NCBI GenBank assembly: GCA_029987235.1
Contig: DALTWF010000008.1
Location: 1 to 56,063 of the forward strand
Length of the DNA: 56,063 bases
Source of the DNA: Methanocorpusculum sp.
GTDB taxonomy: Archaea; Halobacteriota; Methanomicrobia; Methanomicrobiales; Methanocorpusculaceae
Direction of reading: 5' to 3'
In this document: positions 16,933-24,304 of the stretch, piece by piece
How the letters are laid out: each line of letters begins with the position of its first letter
How positions within the stretch are numbered: the first letter of the stretch is position 1
Notes under the pieces: model-generated
Told to the model about the DNA's origin: nothing
What the model saw: the letters and a program-made list of their open reading frames with translations, nothing else
Databases searched by the model: none
Program-made: the position numbers and the translations under genes

Positions 16933-17637
16933 ATGATTTCCCTTGATGATGCAGTTGTCGCCAGACTTGAAACCCATGGTCTGAAATTTGAGATTTTAGT
17001 AGATCCGGAACTCGCAGACAAAATGCGTCACGGCGCAGAAGATATAGACCTTGAAGATGCTGTTGCGGCGCTTAACGTCTATGAAAACGCATCCCACGGT
17101 GACAAATCCGCAGATGACGACCTGCAGAAGGTTTTCAAGACCACGAAATTCGAGGATATTGCAAAAGAAATCATCCTCAAGGGCGAAATCCACTTAACCA
17201 CCGAACAGCGCAGACACTTAACCGAGGAAAAGCGCCGCCGGGTAATCAACTATATCGCAAGAAACGCCGTCAATCCGCAGTCAGGTCTTCCGCACCCGGT
17301 AACAAGAATCGAACTTGCGCTTGAACAGGTCAGGGTAAACTTCGACCCGTTCAGATCAGTCGATGATCTGGTCAAGGACACGGTCAAAGCCCTCCGCCCG
17401 ATTCTTCCCATCCGCTTTGAAGAGCGCAAGATTGCTGCAAAATTCCCGCTTGATTTCGCAGCAAAAGCCTATGGTGCGGTTTCCGGTGCAGCATATGTTA
17501 AAATGGATAAAAACGAGTGGCAGAACGACGGCTCATGGATTTGCGTTGTCACAATTCCTGCCGGTATGCAGGAAGAATTCTTCAATCTGTGCAACGGGGT
17601 TGCCAAAGGCGACGCACAACTGAAAATTCTGGAATAA
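16933..17637 (+). CDS. sdo1: Ribosome maturation protein SDO1/SBDS homologue
   Basis: This 234-residue protein has the three SBDS domains: an N-terminal FYSH domain (MISLDDAVVARLETHGLKFEILVDPELADKMRHG), the central helical domain (LTTEQRRHLTEEKRRRVINYIARNAVNPQSGLPHP) and a C-terminal ferredoxin-like domain. In eukaryotes it helps release eIF6 from the 60S subunit; archaeal versions bind the large subunit. The ATG comes immediately after the psmA stop. The exosome genes rrp4-rrp41-rrp42, which follow SBDS in many archaea, are not present here. Confidence 0.96.
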   Translation: MISLDDAVVARLETHGLKFEILVDPELADKMRHGAEDIDLEDAVAALNVYENASHGDKSADDDLQKVFKTTKFEDIAKEIILKGEIHLTTEQRRHLTEEKRRRVINYIARNAVNPQSGLPHPVTRIELALEQVRVNFDPFRSVDDLVKDTVKALRPILPIRFEERKIAAKFPLDFAAKAYGAVSGAAYVKMDKNEWQNDGSWICVVTIPAGMQEEFFNLCNGVAKGDAQLKILE

Positions 17638-17711
17638 CTCTCTTTTTTTGCATAATTATTCACCGTCCGGCGAAACTATATCACTCAATAGAACAAAAAC
17701 TATTCTGACAA

Positions 17712-18569
17712 ATGACACTCACCGCCGAAAATATCAAAGGCCTTCACCGCTATGAAATAAAAATCCTGCTCGCCCTCGAACGCATGATGAGAAGGTATTC
17801 CTGGGTTCCTGAAGACGACCTTCGCGCAGCAACACATCTATCCAAGGAAGAACTCAAATACCGCTGCGGAACCCTGATGGAAAAAGACTTTGTCAGAGCA
17901 GAATCAGTTCCCTACCGCGGCTATGCGCTTGTTTTTGCCGGATACGACACCATTGCCCTGCGCAGTCTTGTCGACAAACAGCATATTTCCGCGCTTGGTG
18001 CTTTTATCGGCGTCGGAAAAGAGTCGGAAATCTATAAAGCACTCGGATTCGGCGAGGTTATTCTGAAATTCCATAAAATAGGTCAGCGGTCGTTTCAGAC
18101 CGTCAGAACGAACAGGGAATACATGCCCGAATCAGGGCACTGCCCGTGGATTTTTGCCTCGGCAAAATCCGCATCCCGCGAATATGAAGCGCTGAAAGCC
18201 TTAAACGGTCATGTAAGCGTTCCCGTTCCGATTGCACTCGACCGCCACGTAATAGTAATGTCATTTATTGACGGTGTCAATTTATTCCGCTGTACGCTTG
18301 CAAATCCGGATGAAACCTATCAGAAAATCCTTGATGAAATACGTGCTGCGTACCGTGTCGGTTATATTCACGGCGATTTGTCCGAATACAACATTATGGT
18401 TGATGACGAAAACCTCTGGATTATCGACTGGCCCCAGTGGGTCGCACCAGATCACCCGAATGCAGAGGCAGCGCTTCGACATGATATGGAAACGGTCTGC
18501 GCATTTTTCGCCAAAAAATACCGGAAATCCTATTCTGCCGATGATGCAGTCGCATATGTAAAATCATGA
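17712..18569 (+). CDS. rio2: RIO2-type atypical serine/threonine protein kinase
   Basis: This 285-residue protein has an N-terminal winged helix (residues about 1-90) and a RIO kinase domain: nucleotide loop IGVGKESEIYKALGF, the Lys of ILKFHKIG, the catalytic loop YIHGDLSEYNIMVD and the metal-binding IIDWPQWV. RIO2 is needed for late small-subunit ribosome maturation. The C-terminus is normal for archaeal RIO2. Its stop overlaps the start of the DUF460 gene by 4 bp. Confidence 0.95.
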   Translation: MTLTAENIKGLHRYEIKILLALERMMRRYSWVPEDDLRAATHLSKEELKYRCGTLMEKDFVRAESVPYRGYALVFAGYDTIALRSLVDKQHISALGAFIGVGKESEIYKALGFGEVILKFHKIGQRSFQTVRTNREYMPESGHCPWIFASAKSASREYEALKALNGHVSVPVPIALDRHVIVMSFIDGVNLFRCTLANPDETYQKILDEIRAAYRVGYIHGDLSEYNIMVDDENLWIIDWPQWVAPDHPNAEAALRHDMETVCAFFAKKYRKSYSADDAVAYVKS

Positions 18570-20794
18570 ACGGGCTTGTTTTCGGCATTGATATTTACAA
18601 GGGCTCAATACGGTCCGGCACAGTCCGGCCGAAATATGCGTTTGTCCGCGTATCAGACGGTAAAATCGACTCAGAAGAGCGCGGCATATCGCTTTTCCGC
18701 CTGCTCAGATATATTGAATCCGAGCGGCCGCAGATTGTTGCAGTCGACTCAGTTCAGGAAATTGCGGCAGATACTAAGGAATTATATGAATTTCTGTCTG
18801 CTCTTCCTGCGGAAACAAAACTGGTGCAGGTAACCGGTGACGGGATAAAAATGGAGTCGCTCCCGGTCGTTGCGGCAAAATACAATCTGAAATTTGACAA
18901 GACAAATCCGATGGAAGAGGCAAAAGCCTCCGGACTTGTTGCCTCGTTCGGCGGGGGATTTGAGGTAATTGCCTTTGAACCCGTGACAACCGTAACTATA
19001 AGCCGCGGCCGCTCTCTTGGTCGGGGCGGCTGGTCGCAGAACAGATATGTGCGCAAAGTTCACGGCGCGGTAAAAGTTCGCGCCCGTGAAATCGAAGAAC
19101 ATCTCAAAGATGCGGGGCTTTCTTTTTCCACATCCTCGCGCCGTGCCTTCGGCGGAGAATCACGCATTGTTTACACCGTTTCGGCCCCGCGGCGCCTTGT
19201 TCCGGTGAGTTCTGCAAAAGCGGGCGATGTGTGCGTAAAAGTCGAAGGCATGCGCAAAGACCGCCTTGAATTTGCGCCGCTCACGAAACGGCCGCCCTTT
19301 ATTATTGTGGGATTTGACCCGGGAACAAGCGTGGGAATTGCAGCCCTTGACTTAAACGGCCGCCTCGCAGGTCTTGTGAGTCTGCGAAATCCGACACATG
19401 CGGAAATCGTCTCGGAAATCACAAAACTCGGCCGACCCGTGCTTGTTGCAACCGACAAAGCAGAAATCCCCGGCGGCGTGGACAAGGTCAAAAGAACATT
19501 TTCTGCTACTGTATGGTCTCCGAAAAAAGACATCCTCATCCGTGAAAAATATGAAGCGGTCGAAGGATTTGCGTTCAAAAACGACCATGAACGCGACTCG
19601 CTTTCAGCAGCTGTGTACGCATACCAGTCTTACAGCCGGAAATTTGACAACCTGACACGCCGTCTTCCGGCGGGAACCGACCTGGAACTCGTAAAAGCGG
19701 GCATTGTTCAGGGAAAAACAGTTGAGCAGATACTTGCCGGACCAAAACCAAAGGCAAAAACCCCGGATGTGCAAGCATTGGAGGAAAAAGTCATAGACGA
19801 GCGGGATGTAAAGATTTCCGCCCTCGAAGACGAGGTACAGAAACTGCGCGAACTGGTGCGGACGCTTTCCGAAGAACTTGAAGCAAAGAGTAAAGCAGCA
19901 ATAACGCTGCAAAAGCGGCTTGAATCCGAGCGCGATGTACGAAGCACTGCAATGCTTTACACAGAAGAGATCGAATCGCGCGACAAAGAACTTGCCCAGG
20001 TGAAAAAAGCGCTGAGAAAAGAAGAGCGCCGTTCGAAAAACGTCCGCGAAAAACTCGAACGCATGAAACGCTACGTGGCACTTCAGGCAGGCGAAGGTCA
20101 TCTTGCGTTAAAAGTTCTGCAGCAGCTCTCGCGTGAGGATTTGAAGGCGATTGATTCTGAAATGGGCGTAAACGAAGACGATATCCTGTATGTGCTCAAA
20201 ATCGACGGCTGGGGAAAATCGGTCGTGCGCGACCTTTCTGATGCAAAAATCAAAGCCGTAATTCTCCCGCGTCTTACGTTTGACCGGGCAAAAGAGCAGC
20301 ATCTTATAGAAGAATTCCGTGATGCGGGAGTTGCGCTGCTGTCCGGTGCGGATTTATCGCCCCGTGTAAAAGGAAAAATCGGCGTGGTTGATGAAAAATC
20401 CTTCAATCTCTCGATGGAGGCCTGGAAACTTTCGCAGACGGCATATCTGAAAGAGAAAAAGACCGGCGAATTAAACGGCATGGTGCAGGAATATCAGGTA
20501 GAACGGCGCAAAGAAGTCGCAGTTCTGGGAATCGACCCGCAATCCTATATTTTCAAGGTGGAAAAACGCCCTGCAAAACAGACCCCGGTGAAAAAAGATG
20601 TTCCGGTGCCAAAACCGAAATCCGTGCCGCAAAAGGAGCCGGTTTTGGAATTTTCCACCATGCCTGAGCCGCCTAAAGTCCAGCCGAAAAAAGAGGAAAC
20701 AAAACCGCCTGAGAAAAACACCTCTGCAATTCTTCTCGGCGTCTTAAATGAATACAAAGCCGAGCGCAAAAAGGAGCTGAAAACCGATGAATGA
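18566..20794 (+). CDS. DUF460 (COG2433) protein with RNase H-like folds and a coiled coil
   Basis: This 742-residue protein is archaea-specific. The N-terminal domain (FGIDIYKGSIRSGTVRPKYAFVRVSDG) and a second segment at about residue 248 (IIVGFDPGTSVGIAALDL) resemble the ribonuclease H/RuvC-like fold with conserved Asp residues. A long coiled coil follows (about residues 400-505), then a globular C-terminal part and a Pro/Lys-rich linker before a final basic helix. The biochemical role is unknown; a nuclease or RNP role has been proposed from fold only. It overlaps rio2 by 4 bp and thiL by 8 bp, placing it in a ribosome-maturation operon. Confidence 0.88.
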   Translation: MNGLVFGIDIYKGSIRSGTVRPKYAFVRVSDGKIDSEERGISLFRLLRYIESERPQIVAVDSVQEIAADTKELYEFLSALPAETKLVQVTGDGIKMESLPVVAAKYNLKFDKTNPMEEAKASGLVASFGGGFEVIAFEPVTTVTISRGRSLGRGGWSQNRYVRKVHGAVKVRAREIEEHLKDAGLSFSTSSRRAFGGESRIVYTVSAPRRLVPVSSAKAGDVCVKVEGMRKDRLEFAPLTKRPPFIIVGFDPGTSVGIAALDLNGRLAGLVSLRNPTHAEIVSEITKLGRPVLVATDKAEIPGGVDKVKRTFSATVWSPKKDILIREKYEAVEGFAFKNDHERDSLSAAVYAYQSYSRKFDNLTRRLPAGTDLELVKAGIVQGKTVEQILAGPKPKAKTPDVQALEEKVIDERDVKISALEDEVQKLRELVRTLSEELEAKSKAAITLQKRLESERDVRSTAMLYTEEIESRDKELAQVKKALRKEERRSKNVREKLERMKRYVALQAGEGHLALKVLQQLSREDLKAIDSEMGVNEDDILYVLKIDGWGKSVVRDLSDAKIKAVILPRLTFDRAKEQHLIEEFRDAGVALLSGADLSPRVKGKIGVVDEKSFNLSMEAWKLSQTAYLKEKKTGELNGMVQEYQVERRKEVAVLGIDPQSYIFKVEKRPAKQTPVKKDVPVPKPKSVPQKEPVLEFSTMPEPPKVQPKKEETKPPEKNTSAILLGVLNEYKAERKKELKTDE

Positions 20795-21638
20795 CAGAGA
20801 ACTTCTGCAAAAAATAATTCCTCTTATTGGAAAAGACGAAACCTCAGACGATTGTGCCGCATTTGACCTGGGTGACGGAAGAGTTCTTGTTTCAAGTACC
20901 GACATGCTGCACCGGAAAACCGATTTTCCGACAGGCTCGACGGATTTTGAAAACGGCTGGCAAAGTGTTGCGGTTACTTTGTCCGATATTGCCTCCTGCG
21001 GGGCAAAACCGATACAGGTTCTGGTCGCAATAGGTCTTGACGAACCTGACCGGTTTGTATCCTTTATGGAGGGGGCTTGTGCCTGCGCAAAATCCTTCGG
21101 ATGCGCGGTTTCGGGCGGTGATATAGACTCACATGATGAACTGACGGTTGTTACAACCGCGTTGGGCATCGTGGAAAAAAAGTACCTGTGCAGAAGAGGC
21201 GGGGCAAAAGCCGGTGATTTGGTCTGCATCACCAGAATGCCCGGCTTAGCGCAGGCTGCTCTTAACGGAGACATGCGGTACTGGAAAAATCTCGTGCAGC
21301 CAGTACCGCAGGTTTTTGAAGGCTGTGCGATTGCCCGTTTGGGCGCAACGGCTATGATGGATGTTTCAGACGGACTTGCCATATCCTTATGGGATTTGGC
21401 AGAGGCATCCGGAGTAAAAATCGAACTGGATTTATCCGGCATTGACCTGCCGGACGTGACCGGAAATCCGGAAGAGTACTTCTTTTTCGGCGGCGGTGAT
21501 TACGGGCTGCTGTTTACTCTTCCTGCGGGTGTAAAACCTGATGTTTCCTATAGAGTCATCGGTCGTGTGATGGAGGGATGCGGTGTAGTTTATCAGGACC
21601 GCGAACTTCCTGCCCGCGGTTATGAACATACATGGTGA
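20787..21638 (+). CDS. thiL: Thiamine-monophosphate kinase
   Basis: This 283-residue enzyme phosphorylates thiamine monophosphate to thiamine diphosphate, the last step of cofactor synthesis. Markers are DDCAAFDLGDGRVLVSSTDMLHRKTDFP (ATP/metal-binding Asp residues, N-terminal AIRS fold), SDIASCGAKP and MMDVSDGLAISLWDLAEASG. It is somewhat shorter than bacterial ThiL (about 325), mostly at the C-terminus, where YFFFGGGDYGLLFT is kept. It is the last gene of the rio2-DUF460-thiL run. Confidence 0.93.
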   Translation: MNDRELLQKIIPLIGKDETSDDCAAFDLGDGRVLVSSTDMLHRKTDFPTGSTDFENGWQSVAVTLSDIASCGAKPIQVLVAIGLDEPDRFVSFMEGACACAKSFGCAVSGGDIDSHDELTVVTTALGIVEKKYLCRRGGAKAGDLVCITRMPGLAQAALNGDMRYWKNLVQPVPQVFEGCAIARLGATAMMDVSDGLAISLWDLAEASGVKIELDLSGIDLPDVTGNPEEYFFFGGGDYGLLFTLPAGVKPDVSYRVIGRVMEGCGVVYQDRELPARGYEHTW

Positions 21639-21687
21639 GGTTCTCGCTCAATAATCTCATTTTTGAGTAACAAACCAAAACAGATAC

Positions 21688-21702
21688 AGTTTAATATATT
21701 CC
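21688..21702 (+). promoter_or_regulatory. TATA-like element of the MFS gene
   Basis: The stretch agtttaatatattcc is centred about 25 bp before the ATG at 21720, supporting that start and making the upstream TTG at 21663 unlikely. Confidence 0.45.
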
Positions 21703-21719
21703 CTGACGAATATATCTGC

Positions 21720-23300
21720 ATGGAAAAAATACGACTGACTGCAAAACAGATTATGATATCTGTTACTGTCGCCATCGCCTGTTTTCTGCCTCCGTTCATC
21801 GGTTCGGCAACAGGTCTGATAGCAGCAGACATTATCGGCTTTTTCGGTTATGAAGCCGCATTCGGTTCAGGTCTGTTCCCCTGGGTCTTTACCACGTATA
21901 CTCTTGCATCAACCATCTTCCTGATTCCGGCTGCGCGTCTGGCGGATAAATTCAATAAGAAAATCTTCTTCCTCATCGGTGTTCTGCTTCTCGGGGGAGC
22001 ATCACTCGGCATAGGATTTTCCACTACTATGGAAATGCTTCTTGTGATGCGTGTAATTCAGGGTATCGGCAATGCTCTGATGTTTGGTACTGCAATCGCA
22101 CTGGTTGCAAATGCTGTACCTGCGAAGATTCGCGGTACTGCAATCGGTATTGCGATGACGGGTGTTTTCCTTGGTCAGCTTGCAGCACCGCTTACCGCAG
22201 GTGCCTTAACGAACTTAATCGGCTGGTATGCGGTCTATGTCGTGCTTCTGCCGGTCGCACTTGTTTCTTTCATCACGGGCATAATCTGCATCCCCAAAGA
22301 CGAGCCGGTTGACTCCGGAAAGTTCGACTGGTTTGGCAGCATCATTTTCATCATCGGCATGGCATTCGCGGTCTATGGTTTTTCCAAGCTGCCGGATATG
22401 ACAGCAATACTTTCCATGGCAGCAGGTATCATTCTCATGGTGTTTTTCTTTGTCTGGGAAAAGCGCAATGCAAATCCGCTGATGCCGGTGAACTTAATCC
22501 TCAAAAACAGGGGTTTTTCGTTTAACAACTGTGCAAACCTGCTTTACTATGTTGCAATCTATTCTATGGATGCTCTGATTTCCACTTACATGGCAGAACT
22601 GTGGGGTATTGATGACCCGTTCCTGCGTGCGCTGATTATTACTACCGAAGGTCTGATTCTGGTGCTGTTTACCATCATTGCGGGAAGATTCTTCGACCAT
22701 ATGCTGCCGAAGTTTATGCTTATACTCGGTGCTGTATTTGCAGTTGTAGGTCTTGCGGGGGCATTTATTATGGGTGCGCAGCAGGCTGATGCCTTATGGC
22801 TTACGGGCGCGATTATTTTTGCAAGTATTGCTGCGTTTGGTGTCGGTTCAATCATTCTTGGTATTGTCGACCGTGCGGTTAAGAATGCTCCGCCGAAATA
22901 TGCAACCTGTCTTGGTCTTCTGATTATTATTGCAGGTATGGCGATTTTCCTTACCTCGGGCATGGAAATGAATCTGTGGTCGCTGATTGCGGTTGAAGCT
23001 TTGTTTGGTATCGGTATCTCAATCTTTGTTACGCCGAATTCAACTGCTATTATGAATTCGGTCTCGGAAAAGGAGTACAGTATGGCGTCAGGTACGCTTT
23101 CAACTGTGCGGATGCTTGGTATGGCTCTTTCATTCGGTATTGTTGCGATTCTTGAGACGCTGTTTATCACGGGGGCTGTGGAAACCTATGCGCCGGAGTT
23201 CCTGAATATGCTGCATGGTACTATTATCGCATCCATTGTGGTTTTGATTGCTGCAATTCTTCTTTCCTGGTTTGGTGAGAACAAGGAAAAGGCGGCATAA
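21720..23300 (+). CDS. Major facilitator superfamily transporter (DHA2/EmrB-like)
   Basis: This 526-residue membrane protein has 14 predicted transmembrane segments. Motif A-like residues are seen in IPAARLADKFNKKIFFLIGVL, and motif C-like residues in AIGIAMTGVFLGQLAAPLTAGAL. MFS antiporters of this group usually export drugs or other hydrophobic compounds using the proton gradient. The start at 21720 was chosen over the TTG at 21663 because of a well-placed TATA-like sequence. It is the last gene before the accessory island. It is related in type, but not closely, to the MFS gene at 40799. Confidence 0.88.
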   Translation: MEKIRLTAKQIMISVTVAIACFLPPFIGSATGLIAADIIGFFGYEAAFGSGLFPWVFTTYTLASTIFLIPAARLADKFNKKIFFLIGVLLLGGASLGIGFSTTMEMLLVMRVIQGIGNALMFGTAIALVANAVPAKIRGTAIGIAMTGVFLGQLAAPLTAGALTNLIGWYAVYVVLLPVALVSFITGIICIPKDEPVDSGKFDWFGSIIFIIGMAFAVYGFSKLPDMTAILSMAAGIILMVFFFVWEKRNANPLMPVNLILKNRGFSFNNCANLLYYVAIYSMDALISTYMAELWGIDDPFLRALIITTEGLILVLFTIIAGRFFDHMLPKFMLILGAVFAVVGLAGAFIMGAQQADALWLTGAIIFASIAAFGVGSIILGIVDRAVKNAPPKYATCLGLLIIIAGMAIFLTSGMEMNLWSLIAVEALFGIGISIFVTPNSTAIMNSVSEKEYSMASGTLSTVRMLGMALSFGIVAILETLFITGAVETYAPEFLNMLHGTIIASIVVLIAAILLSWFGENKEKAA

Positions 23301-23340
23301 ATTTTTTTATCTTTTTTTTTTGACCGGCGGTTTTTTGCGC

Positions 23341-23360
23341 TTGAAAAAAGTCAGTGACTT
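23341..23360. repeat. Dispersed intergenic motif, copy near the left end of the island
   Basis: The stretch ttgaaaaaagtcagtgactt belongs to a set of related short sequences in this window of general form tgaaaa(a/t)agt(c/g)(a/g)gt(a/g)actt, others at 26360-26378, 29447-29465 and 29538-29555. All lie in intergenic DNA of the 23.3-29.6 kb island. They may be a small repeat family or binding sites. Confidence 0.4.
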
Positions 23361-23380
23361 ATTTTACCTCTGAAAAAAAC

Positions 23381-23971
23381 TCACTCATCTTTTTCCAGTT
23401 CGCATTTAACCGCATCAAGCATTTCCCGTGTAATTGCAAGCACCACTTTGGATCGGGTTTTGTCAATCTGTTCCGTAATCGCATACTCTCTTCTCTGAAA
23501 ACCGAACGAAGTTGCGACCAGAACAAACCGGATGTGATTTTTGTCACCTGTTCCTTTGTGTTTTGCACAGAACCGGTCGTAAATCACAGATGCTGCCTCA
23601 TCATCCGGATGCGGGATATCTTTTAACTTTTCTCCGCAGAAACTGCAGTACTTTGCATCAGCACGGGTAAAATTACCGCATTCCGGGCAGCAGCTTGTCA
23701 GCATTTTTTCACGTGCTGCCTCGCGGAGGAATTCGTTTACTGTTGGAAGAAGATACTCAGCGGTTGTTCCGGTAAGCACAAACTCATCGTCATACCATTT
23801 CTGTATCGCTTTTTCAAGTTCGGCGTCTTTTACATCCAGATTCTTCTGCGCGAAATAGTCTTCAAGGACCGTGATAAACCACTTGTTTAAGGTCTTTTTT
23901 TCGCGCGCTGAAGCATCACTGCATTTTTCTTTCAGGTCGTCAGGAAGCCGCAAAGTGAGCGCAGATGTCAT
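23381..23971 (-). CDS. Ribbon-helix-helix / zinc-ribbon protein of unknown function
   Basis: This 196-residue protein begins with an Arc/CopG-like ribbon-helix-helix segment (SALTLRLPDDLKEKCSDASAREKKTLNKWFITVLEDYF, residues 3-40), the form used by many DNA-binding repressors of plasmids and antitoxins. A zinc ribbon follows at about residues 93-113 (CCPECGNF...YCSFCGEKL). The C-terminal 70 residues (RFVLVATSFGFQRREYAITEQIDK) are not recognised. It is divergent from a Cys-rich mini-ORF and a primase gene, with the inverted pair cattttaca/tgtaaaatg in the shared promoter region, so autoregulation or control of that module is plausible. Confidence 0.6.
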   Translation of the reverse strand: MTSALTLRLPDDLKEKCSDASAREKKTLNKWFITVLEDYFAQKNLDVKDAELEKAIQKWYDDEFVLTGTTAEYLLPTVNEFLREAAREKMLTSCCPECGNFTRADAKYCSFCGEKLKDIPHPDDEAASVIYDRFCAKHKGTGDKNHIRFVLVATSFGFQRREYAITEQIDKTRSKVVLAITREMLDAVKCELEKDE

Positions 23972-24008
23972 ACATATACATTGGGCGGCAAAATATTTAA
24001 AATTATAC

Positions 24009-24112
24009 CATTTTACATCATTATTTTATTTTTGCATCAAAAATTAATTTTGGTATCATTCAACAAAAATATTTATTAATAATAACAGCAAATAATTATA
24101 CGGTGTAAAATG
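24009..24112. promoter_or_regulatory. Inverted half-sites in the divergent promoter region of the primase module
   Basis: cattttaca (24009-24017) and its exact complement tgtaaaatg (24104-24112) face each other across an A/T-rich region of about 86 bp that contains probable TATA boxes for both directions. One half-site touches the ATG of the Cys-rich mini-ORF. They could be operators for the divergent ribbon-helix-helix protein. The match is short and may be chance in such A/T-rich DNA. Confidence 0.3.
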
Positions 24113-24304
24113 ACGCCACAACAACATTTCACGCCTGATTGCTGCATACGCTGCAGTAAGTCGGATAAAAAGCACAGGATATGCACACTCAACAGTCTCC
24201 CTCTTTCAGAAGTAAAAGACTGCTGCCTCTGGCATATCATTTATGAACAAATCGCCCTTGCCTGTTCGGCGGACGGAACAGGCGGAAATTCTTATGATAA
24301 GTAA
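24110..24304 (+). CDS. Small cysteine-rich protein upstream of and coupled to the primase gene
   Basis: A 64-residue frame with the spacing C-C-x2-C (DCCIRC), a further C (RIC) and CC (KDCCLW), a pattern that could bind zinc. Its TAA stop at 24302-24304 overlaps the preferred ATG of the primase (24294), so the two would be translationally coupled. The ATG at 24110 follows an A/T-rich promoter region. It is not recognised as a known family. The Cys pattern and the coupling suggest a real gene, but a non-coding leader is possible. Confidence 0.45.
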   Translation: MTPQQHFTPDCCIRCSKSDKKHRICTLNSLPLSEVKDCCLWHIIYEQIALACSADGTGGNSYDK

